29,709 nucleotides of DNA from Ichthyophonus hoferi (taxonomy: Eukaryota; Opisthokonta; Ichthyosporea; Ichthyophonida; Ichthyophonidae), in the NCBI GenBank assembly GCA_002751075.1, contig NAOQ01000568.1:2673-32381 (forward strand). Direction: 5' to 3'. The notes beneath the pieces are model-generated. The model was not told the DNA's origin. It saw nothing but the letters and a program-made list of their open reading frames with translations, and made no database searches. The translations under genes were made by a program, and so were the position numbers. Each line of letters starts with the position of its first letter. The stretch's first letter is position 1. Below, one piece after another: positions 8,919 through 20,833 of this stretch.

Positions 8919-11674
8919 ATGATCAAGTCCCACAGCAATGGCCTTTCTACTTTCAGTACCTTATTTGCATTTGCGCTTCTTTCCAGTGTTAGTGTGCGCA
9001 TAGTCATTGGCCAATTTGGTGCAGGTTTTGGAGAACCTTTTTCAGAAATAGTAGCCCCAGGTTCAGGTGTAGTCAATACAGGTTTGGGAACTCCGGGCAT
9101 AAATACTGGCTTTGGAGATCCGGGTACAGTAAATACGGGTGTAGTGAATCCAGGGGTAGGAGTAGGAGACCCAGGGGTAGGGGTAGGAAACCCAGGGGTA
9201 GTGGTAGTAAACCCAGGGGTAGGGGTGACAGATCCAGGAATGGGAGTAGGAGACCCAGGGGTAGGGATAGGAGACCCAGGGGTAGGGGTAATAGATCCAG
9301 GTGTAGGAGTAAATCCAGGGGTAGGAGTGGTAGATCCTGGAGCAGTAAATCCTGGTGTGAACCCTGGAACGTTTGGCCCATCTGTTGTTGCAAGCGTTGC
9401 AGTATTCCCACCAGTTTACTCTGGCCCCCCTACATATGGGGCAGTTGATCTGACACCTACAAGCGAGCCAAATAATCCGACCCTTTGGCCTGAAGTACCC
9501 GCCACTTTCAATATGCTCTGCAAAGACTTTGTGAATTATAAAGGTAGCTTTACTCGCTTGATGTACTGCCCGTGAATAGGCATGTGTTTAAAACTGTGAC
9601 TGCTTTGTATTATAAAGTCGATAAATAGGCGCCTGTATTATGTATTTATCTGTATTTGCAGCTGTGTATTGCTTGGATTATTAAGAGGTTCATCTATCGG
9701 ATCTTTTGGATTGAGTGGATTATGTTCCAGACATACTTGGTTCAATTATTGTCATTTGAGGCGGTATATAGAAAATGAAAGTTTTATCCTAGTAGTTATG
9801 GTTATAGATTACTTACAGTTTTCATTTATTAACCATGACAACCAAGTCATCTAATCATTGTAAATTGTATAACTTGAGAGGCAGCTTGGTCTTGCATGAT
9901 CTGCTTTTTAAAAAACAAATATCAATCGTAAAAAAACAAAATATACTTAAAAGATCCTGTATTTATATGGCCCATATATAGTTTAGCTAATTTTTATTAA
10001 CATGATTTTGTTGCAGCAGCGATCAATTTTTTAATGCTATCGCAGCAGATTATATGCATATAGTGTTGGTCATGGTTTGAATTTCATAGTGCTAGATTAC
10101 AACATCAAGTGATTATAAAGCACAACAAAGAATGTTCATAACAGATATACAAGAATAAAAATACTATGCTTTAAATAGTGCTGTTCATTCAGTATAAGGT
10201 TTATCAGCATAACAAGAGCAGCAAAGAAATTCACGTTCATTCAGCTGACTTGAATGCAATATTGTAGCTTAAACAGGGAGTCAATCAGAAATACAATGTT
10301 TTTAAAACTGCTAACTATAAAGTCCTTACATTTGATTTCATGACATTTGTTTTTGTAATTTTTAATTCACAACCCCATAGTGCCAAAGTACTTCTATTGT
10401 AGTAAACTAAAAAAATACCCAATGGCTAGAATATAAGTAGATTTTAAATAGTGGATAAAAAAAACTTAGAACACATTATTATTATATATTATAAAAAATA
10501 ATCTGTATTGAAAATGTTCTTAAATTTATACCTACTCACATACAGACACTCTTAAACTTGCTTGTAAAATATAAGCAAAATATTGAATAGATAAACCCAT
10601 TAACTTCCCATAGGTATTAATTGCTACAATGGGCCAAAGTCCAACACCAAATGCAACATCCTCTATGGTAATCAGAATGTCCCTATCGAATCGATGGTTC
10701 CAGGTTGTACTCCCGACTATTGTTGTCGGTCTACATACATGTGGATTGCTTGTAAACACTCACCGTTTGTCACATGTAGAGGTGCAGCATTAAAAGCCAA
10801 TCGCAAGTGTGTCAAGACAGCACAGATGATATATAATCCTAAAGCATGTGGTAATCTTCGTTGCTGCGCTAAGAAGCCTGTACCAAATAATTGTTTTATA
10901 TGGTTAATGACTAAAAGACTGAGTTGTGGGGTGGTTCATCCTGAAATTGGGTGGCAGGCAAGAGCAAAATCTAAAATTTGCTGGGATAGCAAACGTAGGA
11001 CACGTTGTTCAATTGGTCTTTGTTGCAGGTGAGGTTTTGTATTGATTACTATATTTATTTAATAATATTGGCACACTTGTTGAATATACAGTTTTATATT
11101 AATGTCATGGAAGTAGGGTGCTGGTAGTGTTTATTGCATAAAGATAATATTTTATGGGACAAGATGTAAGAGACTCCTGATATAGTTATTTTATAATAGT
11201 AAGTTGACGTCAAACATGTTTAATACGTACTACATGTTTTACTAGGTTTAGATAGTATACATGCTCCTTAGCATTATTTGGTTTAAATTATATTCTTCTT
11301 TCTTCTCTTTTTCTACCTCCTTCTACTGTTTATCATCATCATTGCTTTGTTTTACTCTCCCCTTATTATTTCCTTTACTTCTATTACTATTATATATTTT
11401 TTTATTTTTCTAAAACAAATTGTAGTTATTCGGTTGATATTAACATCTTCGTTGCTACATCTACCATCTATAATATCTTCGTCCCTTTCTCCACCTACTC
11501 ATACTATGGCTAAATGTGCTACTTATAAGTTGAACATTTCCCTGTTCTACCCACTTACGTCTTTATTTAATTATCTATTCTAATCCTTCTTATCTATCCC
11601 CCCTTTGCTTACATTGTAGTATAAGCCGAGGAAAAAAAAGTGGAAATATCAAGACTGGCAGCAATCTTTATTAA
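8919..11674 (+). CDS. Secreted protein with elastin-like PGVGV heptads and an 18-cysteine C-terminal region, three exons
   Basis: Exons are 8919-9543, 10614-11028 and 11620-11674. Junctions are phase 1 (AAAG|GTAGCT to CATAG|) and phase 2 (TGCAG|GTGAGG to TTGTAG|), and the frame is kept throughout, giving 364 aa. Residues 1-31 form a signal peptide (hydrophobic STLFAFALLSSVSVRIVIG). Residues 77-150 are heptads of [D/N]PGVGVx, reminiscent of elastin VPGVG. A Pro/Ser/Thr linker follows. Residues 201-347 hold 18 cysteines, an even number, including three C-x4-CC motifs (CTPDYCC, CGNLRCC, CSIGLCC). The last 17 residues are basic. An extracellular-matrix, fibre or cuticle-like structural role is inferred; I recognise no named family. 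Without splicing, exon 1 would end at a TGA (9573-9575) and exon 2 at a TGA at 11030, so shorter isoforms are possible. A candidate AATAAA lies at 11824. Confidence 0.75.
9147..9368 (+). repeat. 21-bp coding minisatellite encoding [D/N]PGVGVx heptads
   Basis: About nine in-frame units around GACCCAGGGGTAGG, mostly 21 bases each, with shortened units near the end (DPGVGV, DPGAV, NPGV). Substitutions are mainly at codon third positions and in the seventh residue. It is strongly G-rich on the plus strand, unlike its AT-rich surroundings. Confidence 0.9.
9544..10613 (+). other. Intron 1 of the elastin-like gene
   Basis: This 1,070-base AT-rich intron is bounded by GT (AAAG|GTAGCT) and AG (TTCCCATAG). 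An alternative acceptor at about 9660 (TATTTGCAG) would add only a few codons before a stop, so it is a candidate for a short isoform ending after the repeat domain. I see no other gene inside. Confidence 0.5.
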
Positions 11675-12955
11675 TGTTTTGAAATTTGTTTTCCATTACC
11701 TATTTCCTTGGCACAACATATATATAGCAAGTTGATATCTTTATTTGGTCCATATTAATGTATCTGAAAGGTTAGTAGACCTAACGTCTTTAGGTTTCCA
11801 AGTTCCAAGTTAGATAAATAACTAATAAATATTATTTATATGTTAATATTGTACAAATTGAACTAACAAATATTTAATAATTATTTCAAATTAGTCCAGC
11901 TCAAGTTAAAGCCTGTTTATTGTATGACTATTGGTTTTAAATAGTGTTGTAACCAATAGCTATTATAGTTTAGTACTAGTCTTTGGTGGCTTAGTTCTAT
12001 TTGTAGTTTGCATTAAACGAGCAAGTGCTCTTGTCAAAAATGGGTACTCTATGTTGATTTTTTATTTTCAAGCAGGCCAGGTTCAAATGTGAAACACTGC
12101 AAAGGGTAATGGCCCTAGCAGCATAACACTCAAGTTTCTGCTTGTTTACACTAGTGATAAATTCCAAAATGTCTTACAATTCCCATAGTTTTAATAATTA
12201 TTCGCTTAAAGAGTGATTAATCTTAGAAAGTTCTACGATTTGGAATCTGGATCAGAAATTATGATTACAAGTAATCACATGAACCCTAATATTTTTGATT
12301 AAAATGACGTAATATCATACTTTCAAAGGTTTTAATAATTCTGGTGTATCAAGAACAACTAGAATAGGGACTTAGCATGCACCCCAGCAAGGCATGCATC
12401 ACAACAAACATAAATATATTGTTATCATTATAGGGTCTAGTTTTCTAGACAATAAATTAAGAGCTAGGAGAGTTATCTTAATTTCTTAATAACTTGCTTA
12501 CACACATTGTCATCAGTAGAAAACGTAATATATTTAGCATTCTTATATATATGATGAATTAGGCCCTGATTTAATTAGGAGCTAATTATAATATACAGTA
12601 CATTGTAAGTTTTGATATCTTGGATTAAACACCTAGCTTACTAATTGTTATATGATTAGAATCAACCAACAGGCCAATCTAGGAAATATTAGCTTAAACT
12701 AATTTAACAGTACGTGCCTGATTAGAGCAACAAATATTACTCTTCCCAATAATGAAGATTAATTAATCCAACTAATTAGGCTCAAAGAAAAGAATTCCAG
12801 AAGGACTAAGAAAAACCACTCAGTTATGCTCATTCAGATCTGATAAATATTCTGCAAGTTACAGGTGCTGCTGATCTAGAAATCACATTCTTCTTTGTTA
12901 ATTTTGATTTCTATAAGAGATTTTGTCTAAAGCTAAATTCCAAATAAACTACAAT
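11675..12955. other. AT-rich stretch after the elastin-like gene
   Basis: This begins as the 3' UTR, with AATAAA at 11824, and then carries no supported coding region. An inverted repeat at 11928-11959 (CTATTGGTT and AACCAATAG, 14-base loop) is the only clear structure seen. Confidence 0.45.
11928..11959. repeat. 9-bp inverted repeat containing CCAAT in both arms
   Basis: CTATTGGTT and AACCAATAG are exact reverse complements separated by 14 bases, so a CCAAT pentamer is presented on both strands. It may be a hairpin or a divergent pair of NF-Y-like sites; no gene start is adjacent. Confidence 0.5.
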
Positions 12956-12959
12956 AATT

Positions 12960-14301
12960 GATTATCATACTATAGCATATGATTCAGTAACAGGAAAAGC
13001 CAAAACTTCAGATAAGGATCTAATCTTCAGCTTCAACCTACCATTGGTTTGGAGAAAATCAGTTCCAAATTGCATAGGATTATGGGCCCTGCATGTATCC
13101 ACCTTGTCACATAAAGACCTATTCACAGATCCAACCGATTTTTTTAATCATAAGAATTCATTAATTGAACCCTTGCGCTATAACGAGGAACTCTTTTATA
13201 AACCAAGCAACCACATACCATTAATTTCTGCAACTCTAATCCCTGTACCAGCATTACCCTCACTTTTTGCAACTCAAAATTCATCACCCGCCTTATCTTT
13301 GTCCCCTGTAATTCAATTCCAGCCCTCTGTCATACAACTGGCATTTAGTCCATTAAGAACTCCACTAATACCTGTACTGACACAGGTCTACTACATATCC
13401 TATAACCAAAACCTAACACAATCACAGATATTTATGATAGGATGCAACTCTTCAACACAAACAGAAGAGAGGACTGATCTGCTCCCTTCTTATACAGATG
13501 CAATATTTAATTAACAAACAATTAAATCCCACCTGTTAATTTGTGACCAAACAAGATAATGTTATTCAAGGTTTTTATGACAATATGGTGATCCTAAACA
13601 CTAGACTAAAAAATTTAGGTAAGAGACCTGCTGAAACTACAGCTACGGAAACTGACACTCTGCCCACCAATGCTGAAAATTTTGCCACACTAACTTCATC
13701 TTCTTATTTGGCCCAAAATCCTTTGAACACGGCGACACACTTATTTGACACCACCAAATTCTTCCCTTAATGAGCCAATCTACATTTATTTTTTACCACC
13801 AACTCCCAAACAAAAATCTCACCTCGGGTTGGAAGAAAGAACTTTTGATGATGTGCAGACAATCTAACTGTGAAAATAGAATAAAACATGCCCTGACATT
13901 TGTTGATTGTAAAAATCATGAAAATACCAAGCAATTACTGTCTGACAAAACGTTTTTCAATTTATATTTTCATCACTTCATTTTCATCAATCAGGATAAA
14001 TGCCAGAATGCCTTCGTCAATGATTTAGACAACACTCAATGGGCTTACAACAAGTTACAGCCATTATAGGAAAACAGTCAAAACTAAACTCATCTACATT
14101 TCCAGTGTATTTGCAGACATGCTATTCAAGCTCACAGAGATACCTACACAGTTCTTGACCAGTGGCCTAGTTAACCCTTGGAATATACTCCTTTTGCAAT
14201 TACCATTATTGCTCATGTCCTATGAGCAATTACTCTCTTATCTCTCCAACCCAGTTTACCCCCAACCTTGGATTCCCTTCAAACTTATACCACCACTTTA
14301 G
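12960..14301 (+). other. Unrecognised G-poor coding-like tract, probably a decayed mobile element
   Basis: Open plus-strand segments follow one another (13044-13514, 13543-13770, 13770-14069, 14119-14301) in a stretch clearly richer in C and poorer in G than the surroundings. The predicted peptides are rich in Ser, Thr, Pro, Asn and Gln and include a polar region with acidic repeats of Thr/Glu. I recognise no domain. The density of same-strand open frames suggests degraded coding sequence, most likely from a mobile element, but a decayed host gene is possible. It is broken. Confidence 0.35.
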
Positions 14302-14326
14302 TCAGCTTTTTGCGGTGCAATGGCCA

Positions 14327-14404
14327 GGACTAAGAACCATGGTAAATTTACGTGCTAAACCGCACTAGACATCAAGTCCTAATTAGATCCAATTAGTGAC
14401 ATAA
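14327..14404 (-). mobile_element. Fragment of a copia-type LTR related to those at 16360 and 20834
   Basis: The stretch around GGTAAATTTACGTGCTAAAC, ending near CCTAATTAGATCCAATTAGTGACAT, matches the middle of both LTRs of the copia element further right, in the same orientation. Neither the start nor the end of a full LTR is present. It is a relic of a second, related insertion. Confidence 0.7.
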
Positions 14405-14711
14405 GGTAAATATCTTTGCTAACACGAGATAGGCGTAGTTTAATAACAACTATTTGGGAGATATTTTAAAAAGGCCACGTTCGCATATTATTCATATTAT
14501 TGAATAATAAGATTATACACTGGATTGGCCAACGTGTTTGTCATATATACATTATCATTTGCAATGCATAAGGACGTCCAATGCCTGTCGGTATAATAGC
14601 GAAGGTGCTGGAATATTGAAGTGAACTTCCAGTTCTGGTATGTAAATACGTGGAGGATATGGTGTATGAAATTGTTTTTTTGCATGCTTAGAGTTCATTC
14701 TGGTGTGTGCC
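14405..14711. other. No supported gene left of the gap
   Basis: A minus-strand open frame that includes PYPPRIYIPELEVHFN ends at about 14555. It has no visible acceptor or partner exon. Nothing else was seen. Confidence 0.35.
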
Positions 14712-15070
14712 TTTTTTTTTTTTNNNNNNNNNNNNNNNNNNNNNNNNNNNNNNNNNNNNNNNNNNNNNNNNNNNNNNNNNNNNNNNNNNNNNNNNNNNNN
14801 NNNNNNNNNNNNNNNNNNNNNNNNNNNNNNNNNNNNNNNNNNNNNNNNNNNNNNNNNNNNNNNNNNNNNNNNNNNNNNNNNNNNNNNNNNNNNNNNNNNN
14901 NNNNNNNNNNNNNNNNNNNNNNNNNNNNNNNNNNNNNNNNNNNNNNNNNNNNNNNNNNNNNNNNNNNNNNNNNNNNNNNNNNNNNNNNNNNNNNNNNNNN
15001 NNNNNNNNNNNNNNNNNNNNNNNNNNNNNNNNNNNNNNNNNNNNNNNNNNNNTTTTTTTTTTTTTTTTTT
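14712..15070. other. Assembly gap (N, 14724-15052) set inside poly(T)
   Basis: There are 329 unknown bases, with 12 T on the left and 18 T on the right. The gap therefore falls in a homopolymer or low-complexity tract. Open frames that cross it are artefacts. Confidence 0.98.
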
Positions 15071-16062
15071 GAAAACACCATAGAAGAGATAATCCAACAA
15101 TTCAAAAGTACATCTTACATTTGAATGTTGCTTATTACCGATAGAGGTCTTGGGATAATACGGTAATTTCCTCTGTTAAACTGGTGCACGCTTTATGAAT
15201 AATAAACATGACACTCAGGTATAGAGGGCCGAATAAGTTAAGTGCTTTCAGTTCATTGGTACTGATTGGAGCACGGGCATCTGTTGTGTTCCCACGTTGA
15301 TAACGTCTTATCTCTGATGGGAAGGACAGGGAGGTACCCAACTACGCTACACCCAATTGGCGGTTTATTGCATAATTGATGATACTCAAACCTTGTTGGC
15401 TGTGGACCGAGTTTGATCATGTTTGATTTTGCGCTAAGTATTGAAGCATTATTTCATGACTACTTCTAATCGCTTATGTGTGCTAATGTAATAAACTAAT
15501 TATTCCTAAAGTTAACTTATGGGTACGTAATAATAATATGTAATTGTGTCATTTTTTTGGTTTCGTTTATCTATAACAAAATTATAAGGGTCTAACTATT
15601 TAAATTTCTGGAGTAATTCTTAGCTCCATAGTATCATTGTGCGATTTCTTATTGGTATAGACCTTGCGAATCTTGTGATAGCATCAAATTAGCGATCGGA
15701 ATGCGATCGTTATTATTTTGCATCGTAATAGTAAGTCTAAAAGTTTATGTGGATAGTAGACAATATCCAACCTCGATATAGATCCGTCTAAATATTGATA
15801 CCTAGAGTGCACAATTACTGAGGCATGCTTACATTTTTTATAAAGAAATGGAATTATAGGAAGTCTCAATAGACTCTTCCCCTCTCCCACCAAAGATATA
15901 ATTTTAGAAACCCTGTATACTTTCAGCCAGCTCAGGACGATACATCAAGCTCATATGATGAAAGGGAACTATAGCATGACTAGAACTGGTAAGATTCTGG
16001 CCTATAATTTTGCCATTTGCTTTACTCTCTATGTTGTGTAATTGCTGGGTTCAATTAATAGG
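15071..16062. other. Region right of the gap; weak minus-strand coding signal
   Basis: A minus-strand open frame (15341 to 15135) reads as a plausible polar then hydrophobic peptide but lacks an ATG. It ends about 65 bases before the T-run, which on the minus strand is an A-run. This could be a retrocopied transcript with its tail, or chance. The rest is AT-rich without a supported gene. Confidence 0.3.
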
Positions 16063-16253
16063 TCTTCAGTGGTAGTGCTCATGATTTTCCTGGATATGAA
16101 ACGTTGTTGTGTAGAAATAGACATCTCAATACACTTTACTGCACTGCTTTTCAACATACAGAAGTTGGCAGGCCTTTTAGTTGCCCGGCTACCCCAGCAT
16201 CACAGGAATGCAAGAACACAAGAAAATCATGTCTGTTATTTAACATTTATGAA
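16063..16253 (+). CDS. Orphan exon-like segment with five cysteines
   Basis: After a candidate acceptor (TTCAATTAATAG), an open frame starts VFSGSAHDFPGYETLLCRNR and runs to GAAG|GTATAT, a possible donor. Cysteine spacing (C-x9-C-x13-C-x8-C-x6-C) suggests an extracellular domain. No upstream exon could be joined in frame (the best nearby donor, at about 15988, fails in all frames). The copia element begins about 100 bases downstream. It may be an exon of an interrupted or decayed gene. The family is not recognised. Confidence 0.3.
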
Positions 16254-16359
16254 GGTATATGCAATCAAACACACCGAGACAATTAATAACGGTTGCCATA
16301 TTTTTCCTACAATCTCCAGAGATCATGATTTTAGTAGATTTTTTGTTGGCAAATGATAG

Positions 16360-16770
16360 TGATAAGCCTTCTTTAAGCTAAGCATATTATTGAATAAGTA
16401 CTCAACCTAACTGTTATCTAACATGTTGTTAGCAACATTTGTCTAATTAACTATGTAAAGGGGATGTATCACGTATCATCAATCACTATGTGATGATTCA
16501 AATGTAGATGACCAGCACTATCTAAAAACCTTGGTAAATTTACGTACTAGACTGCGCTAAACATCTAGTCCTAATTAAATGTAATGAAGTGACATTTTTA
16601 AGTAATTAATTATTAATAATTAATGTCTAACTGTTAATTACCGATTAAGACCTCATTCTAAACTTTACTGAATGTTTAGAGGTACAATGCTACATGAACA
16701 ATATGCATTTTCGTACAAGAGATCATAAAGTATTCAGCCTAACAATTATGAGGATTAAAATATTTCAACA
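16360..16770 (-). repeat. 3' LTR of the copia element
   Basis: It begins TGATAAGCC and ends TTTCAACA on the plus strand, and aligns along its length with 20834-21246. The purine tract that primes plus-strand synthesis in this family lies immediately to its right. Confidence 0.88.
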
Positions 16771-19700
16771 CTCCCCTTACATTTCCATATACCCATGAAG
16801 ATGTTAATTACTTCTTGAGGGTTAGTTTCTGGCGGGCATTCATGAACTGAGCAGGGGCTAAAGCGTTGGTGATGTCTGCTTTTTGGTCATGAGTGGAGAT
16901 CGGTTTGATGTCTATATCCCCGTCCTTAATAGCCTTCTTGGTGTAGTGGTACTTGACACGGATGTGTTTGGTGTTCTCCTAGATGGCCACTGGACCTGTC
17001 TCAATACCAACACTTTCTAACACATTAGATGTCCATATAATCTCATGAACAGCTGCATTTCGTGCGAGATACTCAGCCTCTATGGTTGATGATGCCACTA
17101 TTGACTGTTTTTTTTTTGCTAAACCATGACACTGGTGTGCCGTCTAAAAACAGTATACACACTGTTGTTGACTTTTTGGGAGTCCTATCTCCTGAAAAGC
17201 TTGCATCTATGTAAGCCTTTAGTTCTAAGGATAATTTTTTATAGACCGGTTCTATGTCCGGGAATGTGTTGAGCTATGCCATCACATGAAGTACTATTTT
17301 CCAGTGCGATTGAGATGGATTAGAAGAAAATTCCCTAGGTAGCTGTCTGCAAAGGTTATGTCTGGCCTAGTTAATTGCAATATCCATATAAGGCATCCTA
17401 TTGCTTTCTGGTATGCTCTGATGTCGCACCTTGGGGTTGGCTCTGTATCCTTGTCTAAGTCTGTCACATAATTAGGAAGAATTGAGAAAATAGTTTGCTT
17501 AACACTTTCTATGTCGTAGGGCCTTAACAACTCAATATACTTCTCCTAGATTAAGTGTATGGACCCTTGACTATTCTTCCAAATTTGGTATTCCAAGTAC
17601 CCAGCTGGGAGTCCTATCACCTTGGTTTCAAATTACTTCTTCATGCAGTCACTTAACCTTTGTGTACCAGCATTTTTTTCAGAAATAATTAACATATCAT
17701 CCATGTAGACAGATATAGCAAGGAAGTATGGTGTGCCATGAGATACAAATAGGAACAGGTCCACGTTGGTCAGGAAAAGGTGCTATTCAATCAGAAATGC
17801 AGCTAAGGTACGCTGCTAGACTAATTCAGATAGGTTTAGTCCATGTAACTATCTCTGAAGCTTGCACATTCCATATGAAAAGTCGAAGTCCTTCAAACCC
17901 TCTAACTGATGCATGTAAATGTTTTTTTCCAGTTTATCGTTTAGGCAGGCACCTACTATATTCAGTTGTACAACCTATAAGTCCTTTGACGCTGCTAGGG
18001 GTAATAGAAGTTGTATGGTCGTCAAGGAGTAAACTGAGGACTTTATACCAAAATAATCTGCTTTCCCATTGTTGGTTCCCCATCACTACAAGTCATGCCT
18101 TGTATTTAGAGATATTCCCTTAGTTTTCCCTCTTAATGTTGAAAACTTACCATGGTTTTAACAATGGTTTTCCTTTTGATTTATCCACAATTCTCCATGT
18201 GGCATTTTATGACAGAATCTTCATTTCCTGTTGCTTAGCAGCCTCTTATTGTGGTCATTAAGGGGATTTTATGGCTGTACAAATTGACTTAGGTATAGTT
18301 TAGCCATACATATTGGCTGCTGTGGTTGAGTAAGCTGCATGTGTTGAGCTAGGATCTAGATGGTACATCTGACCTGACCTAGTAATGGAGTATGTATAGT
18401 TGCTTTTCCGTAGAGGTGTACCAATATCTTTTGTCTGGTTTGTCTCCTCTTCGTTTTCCTCACTCAACCTTCTTTGAATTGACGTGTTCTGAGACTCCTT
18501 TATTAGAAATGGTTCATTTCGTGTGGGCAAAGGGTTCTTTTCAATTATACTGGTGACTTTAGCTTTGCATGAGGGCTTATTCTCATGATTTGGCAGAAGC
18601 TTTGGTTGTTTTGCAGTGTAGGGAAAGCTCGTCTCTAAGAATTATACATCCCTGCTGATTATTATTTTTCTGGTCTTGATATCCAACAACCTGTATGATT
18701 CCTGACACTTTTGATGTCCCAGCATCACTGCCTCTCGTCTTTGAAATGCCAACTTGCTTGAGATCTCATTCTTATAGTAGCATTTGAATTCATAAACTCC
18801 GAGTTTGCTGAAAGGTTTGGTTGATTGTTGTCATAAATCCCATGGGACATGTCAATTTTGGTAGACACCTGGTTGGCAGCACATTCAAGATAAAATTTGT
18901 CATCTTAATAGCTTCATCCCACAAATATTGAAAAAGACCATTATCCATTCTAGCATTCCCTATTATTGCAAACAACGTCAGGTTCATTATTTACCTGAGC
19001 CCATTCTGCTCGGGATGATGGGGAATTGTGGTCTGGTGGTGGATGCTGAATTTCTCCAAGTAGAACGAAAATTATGAGTTCCAGTACCCAGTTTTATTGT
19101 TAGTTACCAGAATGGCCATAAGCTTGTCGTGCATGGCAGTAACACAAGAGTGATATCTCTTGAAGACCACAAATGTGTCCAATTTCTTTCCGAGTAAATA
19201 ACTTTGACATAGTTTGAAGTGAATACCTGTCTGCAAAGGTTACCACATACTGGAAACCAAAGTAGGACCTGCACAAGGGCCCAGCTAAGTCCGAGTGTAC
19301 TCTCTGTAGTATTCTTGTAGCTTGGGCTGTTTACTCAGGATAAGGAATCCTTTTGGCCTTGGACATACTGCAAGTTCAGTAGAGGTTGGTCCTTTCTGAA
19401 AACTGTTTTTCTCTACCTTCTCTAGTGAGATTACCGCAGCATCAAACTTGTATATTTTGTCGCTCTTTCCTATATTAGTCATCAATATTACTCTTTCCCT
19501 AAAGAGCTTTAGAGTGTTATCCTTGAAAACCATTGTGATACTTTTTCCCTTTAAAACTGAAATGGAGAATAAGTTTAATTTTGAGGTAGGCGCTAATAGT
19601 ACATTCTCCAGTTATATGAGAGTTATTGTTTCCCCTACTGTAGCAGCCAGCCATATGCTGCCAGATCCTAATGTCATGCTCTTCCCTCCATTTTCCCAAT

Positions 19701-20833
19701 GTACATAGGATGTTCCTGGGGTGAAAGTAGTGGTCTTCTCTTCAGGAGTGAAGGCGTTTTAAAGAACCACTGTCTAGCACGAAGCTTGCATTTGGCTCTG
19801 CACCTTTAAAGTCTTCTCTATTCACATAACCTGTGGCTATGTATGAAATATTCTCTCCTGCTGTGTAGGCTGTGCTGTATTTATTTTAACTTTTCTTGTA
19901 GTGCAAAACATTTGCAACCTCTTTGCTCTCTGGATGATGGTTGGTCTTTTGTTTTTTAGGGCGTCCTCTCTCCTTCCATTGGGATCTTGGATCTTTGCTT
20001 TCATGACTTGATTGGTAATGGGTACAAATGTTAAGGTTATTGAGTCTCTTTAGCACTGACTTATTGGGTGTGTTCCCTGGCATATGCCACACGTTACTAA
20101 CTTGTCGTTATAGAGTCTAACACTGGGTCTGTGTTGGTATCCCTCCCTCAAATGTTGTTAATTTCCATTCTTCCTGGCTGATTCAAGTTTGATGTGGGTG
20201 GTCACATCGTCTATGAATTCCTTTAGAAAATCACAGCTTTTGGTAGCCTGATGGAAAGCTGTGATGTGGCTTCCACAGCATGTTGATTGTAGGTCAAAGA
20301 CCATCGTGGTGGCTATAGCTTGGTATTGGTGCTCCATAACTGTTCTTTCAAGAGGTTTGCTAGCAGCCACTACTCCTGCAATATATTTATTGCCTTTTCC
20401 TTTAGGTTTCAAGGAAGTTTCCTATTATTCCAGCATATAAGTAGTTTGCTGTGTCATATCCTTTCCATCAAATTGGTTTTTCATCCCTCTCCAAGTATAA
20501 AACGCAAATTGACTTTGCTTACAACCTGCTATTATACGTTACTCCGTTGATACTAGTGCATATAAGTAGTGTTTAACAGTTGCTTCTTGGAAGGGCAACC
20601 TGGTTGTATTCTGTAGCTGTTGGAGAGTTGACTCTTTTTTTATTGCCTGTAGGCGCATGGAAATTTGCGTCTTGTCTTCTATGCACTCATCCCACTTGGT
20701 GTAGTTGATTCTATGTTGATTTCCAGTAAAGATATTTTATTTTATTGTACAACACTATGAAAATAGAATTAAGGCCAAGTCTATAATTGCTGGTTATATA
20801 GTTGTTGGTTCAGGTCAATACCAATTGATCAGG

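Noticed and set aside
9073-9411. Leucine-rich open frame on the minus strand opposite the PGVGV array
   Set aside because: It is the reverse shadow of the 21-bp repeat, whose regular codons leave both strands open.
14555-15124. Long open frames crossing 14724-15052
   Set aside because: They consist almost entirely of unknown bases and the poly(T) flanks, so they carry no information.
15690-15709. Two GCGATCG heptamers 11 bases apart, like the cyanobacterial HIP1 motif
   Set aside because: The rest of the window is clearly animal-type DNA, and only two copies occur; treated as chance.
17728-18123. Plus-strand open frame of 131 codons inside the copia element
   Set aside because: It lies antisense to the reverse-transcriptase region, and its peptide resembles no known domain.
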